Part shown: one piece after another, positions 6,125 through 12,003 of the stretch | How the letters are laid out: each line of letters begins with the position of its first letter | Numbering within the stretch: the stretch's first letter is position 1 | NCBI GenBank assembly: GCA_012727415.1 | Contig: JAAYHI010000157.1 | Span: 1-16,670, forward strand | Direction of reading: 5' to 3' | From: Bacillota bacterium | GTDB taxonomy: Bacteria; Bacillota; Proteinivoracia; UBA4975 | Length of the DNA stretch: 16,670 bases | Notes under the pieces: generated by a model | What the model was told of the DNA's origin: nothing | Seen by the model: only the letters and a program-made list of their open reading frames with translations | Database searches by the model: none | Position numbers and translations under genes: made by a program

Positions 6125-6964
6125 TCAGTCATTCAGCTCCGGAGCGTTAAAGGTATCTCCGTCTTCAATGGTTCCGGACTTAAATCCCCTTAAAAACCAG
6201 CTCGACCTTTGTTCTGATGTCCCGTGGGTAAATCTGTCCGGCACCACATACCCCCAGGTATCCATTTGAATACGGTCATCGCCGATCATCATTGCGGCAT
6301 TCAGGGCTTCTTCGATGTCGCCCTCCTCCAGCAGTCGGGCTCTGTCCGCGTAGTGGGCCCAAACCCCTGCGAAATAGTCCGCCTGCAACTCCATCTTGAC
6401 CAGCAGCTTGTTAAATTCAGCCCCACTTACCCGGCCACGATAGGAGTATACCTCATCGATAATACCCAGCTGATGTTGAACATGGTGCCCCACCTCATGG
6501 GCAATGACGTATGCCATGGCGAAATCGCCGGGAGCATGAAATTGTTCTTTGAGCTCGGTAAAAAAGTCCAGATCCAAATAGATTTTCTCATCTCCGGGAC
6601 AGTAAAAGGGGCCCACCGAAGCGTTTGCCGCTCCGCAGGCAGATTCCACATAGCCAGAATAGATAACCAAGGTGGGATCCCGGTAATTTGCCCCTAATTC
6701 CTTGCTGAATATTTCAGCCCAGACATCTTCTGTCTCCGCTAAGACTACCATGGAAAACTCAGCCAGTTCTCTGTGTTCAGCAGTTTCCTCATAGGGAGTA
6801 TCTGGCCCGGTAAGGGACCCTATATACTCAAGGGGATTGCCTCCCATGAGCATAACCACCAGGGCTAATATTATGGTGCCAATCCCGCCTCCCATCAGCG
6901 CTTTGGAGGAAATACCCCTGCGGTCTTCAACATTTGTACTGGCCCTTCTTCCTTGCCACTTCAT
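6125..6964 (-). CDS. YpfJ/KPN_02809-family membrane-anchored neutral zinc metallopeptidase
   Basis: This 279-residue protein has a basic N-terminus, one membrane segment (about 23-42) and a large domain with the zincin motif HEVGH (156-160). The motif is followed 32 residues later by ELQADYFAG, in which E192 is a likely third zinc ligand. SACGAANASVGPFYCPGD (108-125) and the C-terminal THGTSEQR segment are also characteristic of the YpfJ family of predicted neutral zinc metallopeptidases. The substrate is unknown; the single anchor suggests action at or outside the membrane. The start has GAGGAGGGG upstream. It heads a two-gene unit with the nitroreductase. Confidence 0.92.
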   Translation of the reverse strand: MKWQGRRASTNVEDRRGISSKALMGGGIGTIILALVVMLMGGNPLEYIGSLTGPDTPYEETAEHRELAEFSMVVLAETEDVWAEIFSKELGANYRDPTLVIYSGYVESACGAANASVGPFYCPGDEKIYLDLDFFTELKEQFHAPGDFAMAYVIAHEVGHHVQHQLGIIDEVYSYRGRVSGAEFNKLLVKMELQADYFAGVWAHYADRARLLEEGDIEEALNAAMMIGDDRIQMDTWGYVVPDRFTHGTSEQRSSWFLRGFKSGTIEDGDTFNAPELND

Positions 6965-6994
6965 GATAATCCCCTCCTCGAGGTCTACTAATAA

Positions 6995-7023
6995 ATTGTA
7001 TCAACCCAGGCGGCGATGCGCAA
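6995..7023 (-). promoter_or_regulatory. Candidate promoter for the metallopeptidase gene
   Basis: On the minus strand TTGCGC (7018-7023) and TACAAT (6995-7000) are spaced by 17 nt. The -10 box matches five of six consensus bases and the -35 box three of six. The start of transcription would be about 25 nt before the ATG at 6964. Confidence 0.5.
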
Positions 7024-7050
7024 TATCTGGAAGGAGCACGAATAAGCAAT

Positions 7051-7077
7051 GCGACAGCAGGGGTTCCCTGCTGCCGC
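7051..7077 (-). terminator. Hairpin at the end of the padR-HAAS-SGNH-degV-degV unit
   Basis: CAGCAGGG (7055-7062) pairs with CCCTGCTG (7066-7073) around a three-base loop, and the stem extends to GCG/CGC with one mismatch. It begins a few bases after the degV stop. The T run on the minus strand is poor (ATTGCTTATT), so terminator strength is uncertain, but position and symmetry fit. Confidence 0.65.
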
Positions 7078-7082
7078 AGATA

Positions 7083-7922
7083 CTAGGCAAAGACTAGTGA
7101 AGCACCCACTGTACCGGGGCCGGTGTGTACCCCGATAACAGGCCCTACTTGGGTAAACATAGACGCATTCACATTAAAAGCAGCTTCCAGCATAGCCTGG
7201 AGTTTTTCCGCCGCCTCCGGGGCTGCCCCGTGGGCGATGGCCAGGGACTTGACAGTCCTGCCAGCGGCAGCCTTCTCCATGGCAGAGACAATTCCCCGGA
7301 GAGACTTGTCTAAGCTGCGGGCAATGCCGGCGGGAACATAGACCCCATCCTCATTTACACGAATGATAGGCTTAATTCGCAGCAGCGCCCCCACCATGCC
7401 CTTGACAACTCCTATCCGCCCGCCCTTATGCAAGTACTCCAGAGTGTCCAGGGTGAAAATGGTCTCAGTGTTTTCCCGCGATTTTTCTATTCGGTCCAAC
7501 ACAGCCGGGACGGCAAGGCCTTCTTGAATCCCCAGGGCTGCTTCCACGACCTGCTGGCCAATCCCTAAACTGATAGAACGAGAGTCCACAACATGCACCT
7601 GGCCCCTGAATGATTTCGCCGCCATGTGGGCGGAATTGAGAGTACCGCTAAGCCCGGACGAGATGTGGATAGAGATAATCTCATCATAGTCTGTCAGGAC
7701 TTTAGCATACAAAGAGGCAAAGTCCTCCGGCGTCGGTTGCGAAGTAGTCGGCAACGTGGATTCCGCCCTCAACCGGGAATAAAACTCTTCCGCCGCCAGT
7801 TCGTTGTCCAGGTACTGTTCTTTGCCAAAGCTTACTTTCAAGGGAAGGACAAATATCTTCCATTGGTTTATCAGCTGCTGGGGCAAATCGGCAGTGCTGT
7901 CTGTAACAAGAGCAATTTTCAT
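7083..7922 (-). CDS. DegV family fatty-acid-binding protein (first paralogue)
   Basis: DegV proteins bind a fatty acid; members of the family (FakB) present it to the FakA kinase for phosphorylation and entry into phospholipid synthesis. This 279-residue copy shows the expected elements: TDSTADLP (7-14), STLPTTSQPTP (55-65), ISSGLSGT (87-94), the DTLEYLHKGGRIG segment (159-171) and VHTGPGT near the C-terminus (265-271). The ATG at 7922 follows a GGGGGAGG ribosome binding site. It is the last gene of the five-gene unit, 37 nt after a second, clearly different DegV. No fakA-like kinase is in the window, so the FakB role is inferred from family. Confidence 0.93.
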   Translation of the reverse strand: MKIALVTDSTADLPQQLINQWKIFVLPLKVSFGKEQYLDNELAAEEFYSRLRAESTLPTTSQPTPEDFASLYAKVLTDYDEIISIHISSGLSGTLNSAHMAAKSFRGQVHVVDSRSISLGIGQQVVEAALGIQEGLAVPAVLDRIEKSRENTETIFTLDTLEYLHKGGRIGVVKGMVGALLRIKPIIRVNEDGVYVPAGIARSLDKSLRGIVSAMEKAAAGRTVKSLAIAHGAAPEAAEKLQAMLEAAFNVNASMFTQVGPVIGVHTGPGTVGASLVFA

Positions 7923-7959
7923 TTTGGTTCCTCCCCCGAAACAATTTTCTATTCTAGAG

Positions 7960-8847
7960 TTAATCCTGCCGTTTGTCGCCTATAAAGAAGAGGGCTACAG
8001 TGCCTGGACCGGTATGGGAGCCAATAACGGTGCCAACACTGTTAATCCTCACCGGGCCATCCAGCCGCGGGAATTTCTCTTCCACCAGATCAGCCACCAG
8101 GCGGGCATCCTCATAGCAGGCAGAATGAGATATGTGGCATTTGCCGGCGTAATCAATGCCGTTTTCGGCATGATCCGCCATCATCTGCACCAGCTCCCCG
8201 ATGACCCGTTTTTTACTGCGCACCTTTTTCCTGGGAACCAACTTCCCCCCCTGGTCCATATTCATCAGGGGACAGATGTTGAGAAGTGAGCCCATTATCG
8301 CTGCTGCGGCAGAAATGCGCCCGCCCCTTTTGTAATGGGTTAAGTCTGTGGAAAAAAACCAGTGGTGCACCTTGAGTTTATTGTCCTCAGCCCAGGCATA
8401 TACCCTTTCGATGGGTTCACCCCTGTCTCGCAAATCCGCCAGCATATCCACCAGCAGCCCGTAACCGGAGGAAGCGCCCAGAGAATCGACGATGAAAATC
8501 CTGCGATCCGGGTATTGGGCCAACAATTGTTCTTTGGCGGCGAGGGCAGAAGAATAAGTTCCGGATATACCTGAAGACAGAGTAATGTGTAAAATGTCCA
8601 GACCTTCCCTGAGGAAGGGCTCGAAGAACTCTAAAAACTGGCCTACAGTAACCTGAGAAGTCGTAGGCATTGCTCCGGCTTCAATTTTTTTGTAAAAGTC
8701 AGCAAAGGAAATCGTTTGCCCAAGGTCATCGGGGTACTCCTTGCCATCCAGCACAAAATGAAAACATGCATAGGGGATTTTCCGCTCCTGGAAATACTCA
8801 TAAGGCATATCCGCCGTTGAACAGCAACTGAGAATATATTTATTCAT
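7960..8847 (-). CDS. DegV family fatty-acid-binding protein (second paralogue)
   Basis: This copy has 295 residues from the ATG at 8847. The open frame extends upstream, but AAGGAG lies correctly before this ATG, and the longer version would overlap the previous gene by 77 nt. Motifs are SCCSTADMP (7-15, with Cys-Cys in place of the usual Asp at the start), AMPTTSQVT (59-67), LSSGISGT (90-97), the DLTHYKRGGRIS segment (168-179) and SHTGPGT (277-283). Divergence from its neighbour suggests that the two bind different acyl chains, as FakB paralogues do in other Firmicutes, but that is inference. It starts 25 nt after the SGNH hydrolase stop. Confidence 0.92.
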   Translation of the reverse strand: MNKYILSCCSTADMPYEYFQERKIPYACFHFVLDGKEYPDDLGQTISFADFYKKIEAGAMPTTSQVTVGQFLEFFEPFLREGLDILHITLSSGISGTYSSALAAKEQLLAQYPDRRIFIVDSLGASSGYGLLVDMLADLRDRGEPIERVYAWAEDNKLKVHHWFFSTDLTHYKRGGRISAAAAIMGSLLNICPLMNMDQGGKLVPRKKVRSKKRVIGELVQMMADHAENGIDYAGKCHISHSACYEDARLVADLVEEKFPRLDGPVRINSVGTVIGSHTGPGTVALFFIGDKRQD

Positions 8848-8872
8848 CCTGCTTCTCCTTCCACGAAACGAT

Positions 8873-9571
8873 TCATTGCGCTTCCCTGAACTGGGATATA
8901 TTTGGGTACTGTTCGCCAATGGTTTTATAAATAAGACTATAGCCGTCACTATTGGGATGGATGCCGTCGGGGCAGATTAAATCCTGGTAACGGTTGTGCT
9001 TCAAAAAGGCGCCGCGGATATCTATTATTGGCACATCCAATTTCGTGGCCAGCAACATTACCTCAATGTTGTACATCTCCTGCCAGCGGTAGATCATATC
9101 TACATCTCCCAGCCAGGACAGGATGTTATCCCTGTTAAGTCCCCTGGATACCCAGTTGAAGAAGCGATTGGGTTCCAGAGGGGGTAAAGTAAGAACCACC
9201 GGCTTACCGCCGTACCTCCTGATTTCCTCGATAATTTGCCTGTAGGCACTTCTGAATTCTGCCAATGGGGTGTTGGGACTGTGTTCGCTACCCGGGTTTG
9301 CTGCGATTTCTCCCCAGGCGAAATCGCAATCATTGCCCCCCACCTCCAGAAAGACACTGCTGTATGAAGTTAATTCACTGGCATGGCGCCTCACCTTGGC
9401 CAATACCTTAGGGGCGGTGCAGCCAAACATAGAGTAGTTCTTAATGTTGACCATGCGCCCAAACAGCTTTTCGATATTCATCTTTATAATTTCGTAGCGG
9501 CGGGTGATGGGGTGCAGGATTACTCCCTTTCCTATTGAATCACCGAAGACACAAATACTGCCTAAGGCCAT
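8873..9571 (-). CDS. SGNH/GDSL-family hydrolase
   Basis: SGNH hydrolases are serine esterases or lipases acting on acyl or acetyl esters. This 232-residue protein carries the four family blocks: FGDS (9-12) with nucleophile S12, an oxyanion-hole glycine in YSMFGC (G50), GGND (78-81) with N80, and DGIH (202-205) with D202 and H205. There is no signal peptide, so it is probably cytoplasmic. I chose the ATG at 9571 rather than the in-frame TTG at 9577, because GGGGG is then 7 nt upstream. It begins 2 nt after the HAAS protein stop, implying translational coupling. The substrate is unknown; the two downstream DegV genes make a fatty-acyl ester plausible. Confidence 0.88.
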   Translation of the reverse strand: MALGSICVFGDSIGKGVILHPITRRYEIIKMNIEKLFGRMVNIKNYSMFGCTAPKVLAKVRRHASELTSYSSVFLEVGGNDCDFAWGEIAANPGSEHSPNTPLAEFRSAYRQIIEEIRRYGGKPVVLTLPPLEPNRFFNWVSRGLNRDNILSWLGDVDMIYRWQEMYNIEVMLLATKLDVPIIDIRGAFLKHNRYQDLICPDGIHPNSDGYSLIYKTIGEQYPNISQFREAQ

Positions 9572-9573
9572 TT

Positions 9574-10377
9574 TCAATCCCCCTTATTGGCTTTCGGATG
9601 TCCCATTTTCTCGCCGAGATAAAATGCCAGTGAAACAAAGGCCAAGTACAGCACATACAGGATCCAGGCACTTCCCCAAAGGTTGAAGCGCATTGACAAA
9701 ACCAGGTACAGCAATGTCGTCAGGATCAGGCCGGCCGCCAGCAGGTGCAGGTCTCTTTCCAAAGAGGAAATCCGCTTTCGATTGGCGATGTAATCGGTGA
9801 CTATGTATAAGAATGCCAGCACTATTACAATCAGCCAGCTGTAGCTCCAGATATTTTTCCCCTTGACCACTGACAAATACAGGCTGGGAAAGACGTAGAG
9901 TACAGGAACCAAAGTGGCATAGATAAGGGCAATGCCCCAGCGCTTCCAGACTTCAAAGTTAAAAAGGCTGGCGTAATTATACCCGTTTATAGCTGCATAA
10001 AACAGGTAGAGAAAAGCTCCCCCCACAGGTATCAGCCAGGTCTTGGCGAAGGACTTGAGGACGACAATGCTGACAAAGAGAAAGATAGCCGTTAATGTGA
10101 GAAAGTAAAAGGTGCTGAAGGAGGCTGTGCTGATGATATTCTTCTTCAGCGCCCCCATGGAACTTCCAGTCTCCACTTCCCTGACGGCACTCTTATAATC
10201 CAGGGTCATCTCAACAGCTCTTTTGTAGCTTTCCTCCTTGGAGATTCCCGAAGCGAGGCAATCATTGTAGTGATCCAGCATGATGGAATACAGCTCTTCC
10301 CGAACCTCAAGGATTTTTTCTGTTTTCGGATAGAGGAAAAACTTGCGATTAATATACTTTCTCAGTTTCTTTTCCAT
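9574..10377 (-). CDS. HAAS-domain membrane protein, partner of PadR
   Basis: This 267-residue protein has an N-terminal cytoplasmic helical domain (about 1-75, with the EVREELYSIMLDHYNDCLASG pattern) followed by about six membrane segments (83-107, 114-132, 147-170, 178-198, 210-228, 234-255). This is the layout of HAAS (formerly DUF1700-like) proteins, which are nearly always encoded next to a PadR regulator. Their biochemical role is not settled; a signalling or regulatory membrane function is proposed. I chose the ATG at 10377, which overlaps the padR stop as TGATG and has GGAGGCG upstream; the longer frame upstream is inside padR. Coupling to padR is therefore expected. Confidence 0.82.
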   Translation of the reverse strand: MEKKLRKYINRKFFLYPKTEKILEVREELYSIMLDHYNDCLASGISKEESYKRAVEMTLDYKSAVREVETGSSMGALKKNIISTASFSTFYFLTLTAIFLFVSIVVLKSFAKTWLIPVGGAFLYLFYAAINGYNYASLFNFEVWKRWGIALIYATLVPVLYVFPSLYLSVVKGKNIWSYSWLIVIVLAFLYIVTDYIANRKRISSLERDLHLLAAGLILTTLLYLVLSMRFNLWGSAWILYVLYLAFVSLAFYLGEKMGHPKANKGD

Positions 10378-10709
10378 CAAAAATCGCCTCCAATAAGCCT
10401 GTTTAAGACCACTTGAATCTCTTTCCACTCATCGACCTTTTGCCTGTAAACTTCTTTGCCCTTAGGGGTTATGCGGTAATACTTGCGCCTTGCCGCTCCT
10501 TCCTGATCGCCCCAATAACTGGTGATCAAATTATCCTTCTCCATCCTTTTGAAAGCAGTATACACGGTGGCATCTTTGATGCTAAACAAACCCTGGGCCC
10601 CGTCAATAATAGTTTTCATAATTTCATACCCGTAGGAGTCCTGTTTCATGAGGATGGCTAAGATAATGGTCTCGGTGTTTCCCCGCAATATTTCGCTGGA
10701 GTAATTCAA
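10377..10709 (-). CDS. PadR family transcriptional regulator
   Basis: This 110-residue DNA-binding protein has a winged-helix fold of the PadR type: ETIILAILMKQDSYGYEIMK (13-32) is the first helix and turn, SIKDATVYTAFKRMEKDNLI (43-62) the recognition region, and RRKYYRITPKGKEVY (74-88) the wing. PadR proteins are usually repressors that respond to a ligand, and often control their own operon. The start is TTG at 10709, since GGAGGGG lies just upstream and the nearby ATG is out of frame and runs straight into a stop. The gene heads a five-gene unit with the HAAS, SGNH and two DegV genes, which are its likely targets. Confidence 0.9.
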   Translation of the reverse strand: MNYSSEILRGNTETIILAILMKQDSYGYEIMKTIIDGAQGLFSIKDATVYTAFKRMEKDNLITSYWGDQEGAARRKYYRITPKGKEVYRQKVDEWKEIQVVLNRLIGGDF

Positions 10710-10721
10710 TCCATCCCCTCC

Positions 10722-10746
10722 AATATCTAAACAGATTAGGTATATT
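10722..10746. promoter_or_regulatory. Possible PadR operator dyad
   Basis: Between the -10 box and the padR start codon lies an imperfect dyad: AATAT-C-TAA, a short centre, then TTAG-GT-ATATT. It overlaps the -10 element and the expected transcription start, as a PadR autorepression site would. Evidence is symmetry and place only. Confidence 0.35.
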
Positions 10747-10772
10747 ATATAGTTATGCTATGAGGTCGTCAA
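10744..10772 (-). promoter_or_regulatory. Sigma-A promoter for the padR operon
   Basis: On the minus strand TTGACG (10767-10772; five of six consensus) and a perfect TATAAT (10744-10749) are separated by 17 nt. The leader before the TTG start codon is short, about 30 nt. This is one of the strongest promoters in the window, consistent with repression by the encoded PadR protein. Confidence 0.85.
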
Positions 10773-10782
10773 TAGTATTATT

Positions 10783-10811
10783 AAAAAAACCTTTCACTCA
10801 CAGCGAAAGGT
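10783..10811 (-). terminator. Intrinsic terminator of the unknown gene at 10827-11465
   Basis: On the minus strand ACCTTTCGCT pairs with AGTGAAAGGT around a GTG loop (10 bp with one G-U pair), followed by a run of seven T residues. It ends just before the padR promoter, insulating that operon from the gene upstream. Confidence 0.9.
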
Positions 10812-10826
10812 CTACGGGCAATGGAC

Positions 10827-11465
10827 TTACATCCAGGGAATGACGTCTGCTTCCAGGCGGAATGAATTGTTGCTGACATGTACCTTGTAGTCGAATCTAG
10901 CTCCAATGGCATAACCGCAAAAATAATCTGGCCTGCCATTGATAATACATTTCGCCTTGCGCAAAGGGTCATTGCCGCGATCGGGGGCAGACAGGTCAAT
11001 TGCTGTTTGGTATCTTTTTATGCCTGCCATTAAGGCCTGAAGCTTTTCCGCTTTCTCTTTCACCTCAATGTAGACAAGAAGTCTGTCACCTGCATAAATG
11101 GCCAGATCAATATGCTCGTCGTGAAAAACCAGTGCCAGTCCCCTTGAAGTCAGGGGGGTATAAAGCTGAGAGTACAGAGCGACGTGGGGGAAGTATTCCC
11201 AGTTCGGGCTGGGCTCCCGGGCAGCAGAGTAGCGACTGAACCAACTAAATGGGCCTCTGTTTGCCGCAAGACCTTTTAAGGAAAACCTGTGCCCTTGAGG
11301 AATAATGATACCTTCCTGAAGACCTTGCCCCAGCAAATATCTTACTCCCTCAGGAATCCTCGCATATACCCTTTCATAAAATGAACCAGCGGGTTCAGCA
11401 AATCCCCACTCCCGACACGCATGCAAGACCCATTCGGTAAAATGCTCGTTAAACCTTCTAAGCAC
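10827..11465 (-). CDS. Unrecognised protein with a PD-(D/E)XK-like motif
   Basis: I do not recognise the family of this 212-residue soluble protein. The middle of the sequence reads FHDEHIDLAIYAGDRLLVYIEVKEK (114-138). A D (D120) at the end of a short hydrophobic strand, followed by a second strand ending E-V-K (134-136), is the arrangement of the PD-(D/E)XK nuclease superfamily core, and the following helix (KAEKLQALMAGIKRYQTAI) also fits. Many such proteins are nucleases, but several are inactive. The N-terminal 60 residues are helical. The start is GTG at 11465, with GGAGGT upstream. It is transcribed away from the hydrogenase-maturation operon, and a strong terminator follows. Confidence 0.65.
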   Translation of the reverse strand: MLRRFNEHFTEWVLHACREWGFAEPAGSFYERVYARIPEGVRYLLGQGLQEGIIIPQGHRFSLKGLAANRGPFSWFSRYSAAREPSPNWEYFPHVALYSQLYTPLTSRGLALVFHDEHIDLAIYAGDRLLVYIEVKEKAEKLQALMAGIKRYQTAIDLSAPDRGNDPLRKAKCIINGRPDYFCGYAIGARFDYKVHVSNNSFRLEADVIPWM

Positions 11466-11491
11466 CGCAAGACCTCCTCGTGTTTCTAATC

Positions 11492-11520
11492 CCTATATAT
11501 GAATATTCAGTTCCGGGCAA
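11492..11520 (-). promoter_or_regulatory. Candidate promoter for the gene at 10827-11465
   Basis: On the minus strand TTGCCC (11515-11520) and TATAGG (11492-11497) are spaced by 17 nt, each matching four of six consensus bases, about 27 nt before the GTG start. It is back to back with the hydrogenase-maturation promoter about 28 nt away. Confidence 0.45.
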
Positions 11521-11547
11521 AGCTGACAGGCATACACTGCGGAAAAT

Positions 11548-11576
11548 TTGACAAACACACCCATATGGTGTATTGT
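11548..11576 (+). promoter_or_regulatory. Sigma-A promoter of the TM1266-hydEFG operon
   Basis: A perfect TTGACA (11548-11553) is separated by 17 nt from TATTGT (11571-11576), a four-of-six match to the -10 consensus. Transcription would start near 11583 and give a leader of about 160 nt. The -10 box runs directly into a Rex-like operator (11573-11590), so binding there would block polymerase. Confidence 0.75.
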
Positions 11577-11590
11577 GAAGTAAATCACAA
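11573..11590. promoter_or_regulatory. Rex-like redox operator overlapping the hyd promoter
   Basis: The sequence TTGTGAA-GTAA-ATCACAA is an 18-bp dyad matching the Rex consensus TTGTGAA-N4-TTCACAA at 13 of 14 arm positions; flanking A and T extend the symmetry to 20 bp. Rex is the NADH/NAD+-sensing repressor of fermentation and hydrogen-metabolism genes in Firmicutes. The site covers part of the -10 box and the expected start of transcription, the normal place for repression. The same bases also fit the Crp-type TGTGA-N6-TCACA pattern, but the hydrogenase context favours Rex. Confidence 0.7.
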
Positions 11591-11637
11591 TCTGAGGGCG
11601 GGGCATGCTCCACTCAAGGATAATAAATAGACGTCCT

Positions 11638-11700
11638 GCGCCAAAGGGGAAACCTGCTGGAAAGGGGAAAATAGCATGGGTATTAGCTTGTCTTTGGCGC
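11638..11700 (+). promoter_or_regulatory. Antiterminator helix / possible riboswitch-like leader of the hyd operon
   Basis: GCGCCAAAG (11638-11646) is perfectly complementary to CTTTGGCGC (11692-11700), enclosing 45 nt of purine-rich RNA that contains two copies of AAAGGGGAAA. The 3' arm of this helix is also part of the 5' arm of the terminator at 11685-11724, so the two structures exclude each other. This is the layout of a transcriptional riboswitch or leader in which the first helix keeps the operon on. I see none of the conserved cores of TPP, SAM-I, FMN, cobalamin, glycine, purine, c-di-GMP or T-box RNAs as I know them. Confidence 0.5.
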
Positions 11701-11711
11701 TGTGGCGTTGA
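11676..11711 (+). CDS. Possible 11-residue leader peptide overlapping the hyd terminator
   Basis: An ATG with a good ribosome binding site (GAAAGGGG, 8 nt upstream) opens an 11-codon frame, MGISLSLALWR, ending in TGA. It spans the 5' arm, loop and part of the 3' arm of the attenuator terminator, so a translating ribosome would prevent termination. Its start region (GAAAGGGGAAAATAGCATGG) closely resembles that of the true first gene at 11745. There is no clear run of one regulatory codon; Leu (three) and Ser (two) predominate. Confidence 0.3.
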   Translation: MGISLSLALWR

Positions 11712-11724
11712 AGACAAGCTTTTT
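11685..11724 (+). terminator. Intrinsic terminator in the leader of the hyd operon
   Basis: AGCTTGTCTTTGGCGC pairs with GCGTTGAAGACAAGCT around a TGTG loop. The outer ten pairs are perfect and the inner six include G-U pairs. The stem is followed directly by TTTT and AC. It lies 20 nt before the ATG of the first gene and well after the promoter, so its role must be attenuation rather than ending an upstream gene. Confidence 0.8.
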
Positions 11725-11744
11725 ACTTTGAAAGGGGATAAAAA

Positions 11745-11990
11745 ATGGTTACTCGTATTGGCGTCGTCGGCATAGTGATTGAGGACAGGACCAGTGTCCC
11801 GGAAGTGAACAGCATTCTTAGCGCACACGGAGATATTATCGTTGGCAGGATGGGCATTCCCTACAGGAACAGGGATGTGGCTGTCATATCCCTTATTGTC
11901 GACGGCACTACCGATGCTATTGGCTCCCTTACTGGTAAGTTGGGGGGAGTTAAAGGAGTCCTGGTGAAATCGGCACTGACCAAGAAGTAA
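11745..11990 (+). CDS. TM1266-family iron-only hydrogenase system putative regulator
   Basis: This 81-residue protein matches the small family named after Thermotoga TM1266, usually found beside hydE, hydF and hydG and predicted to regulate the system. The fold is expected to be a ferredoxin-like (ACT/NikR C-terminal type) ligand-binding domain: alternating strands and helices such as IGVVGIVIED, VAVISLIVDG and VKGVLVKSAL fit this. It has no DNA-binding domain of its own, so how it would regulate is unknown. The ATG is preceded by AAAGGGG. It starts the operon, with hydE 13 nt downstream, behind a Rex-like operator and a leader attenuator. Confidence 0.88.
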   Translation: MVTRIGVVGIVIEDRTSVPEVNSILSAHGDIIVGRMGIPYRNRDVAVISLIVDGTTDAIGSLTGKLGGVKGVLVKSALTKK

Positions 11991-12003
11991 AGGGGCCAAG
12001 GGC

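Noticed and set aside
8848..8949. N-terminal extension of the second DegV protein
   Set aside because: It would overlap the SGNH hydrolase and has no DegV similarity; the ATG at 8847 has AAGGAG upstream.
10378..10428. N-terminal extension of the HAAS protein
   Set aside because: It lies inside padR in another frame; the ATG at 10377 has its own ribosome binding site and a TGATG overlap.
11573..11590. Crp/Fnr site (TGTGA-N6-TCACA)
   Set aside because: The same bases fit, but the longer TTGTGAA arms, N4 spacing and hydrogenase context suit Rex better. It is kept as an alternative.
11583..11744. TPP, SAM-I, FMN, cobalamin or T-box riboswitch in the hyd leader
   Set aside because: None of the conserved core motifs of these classes as I know them is present; class assignment would need an Rfam search.
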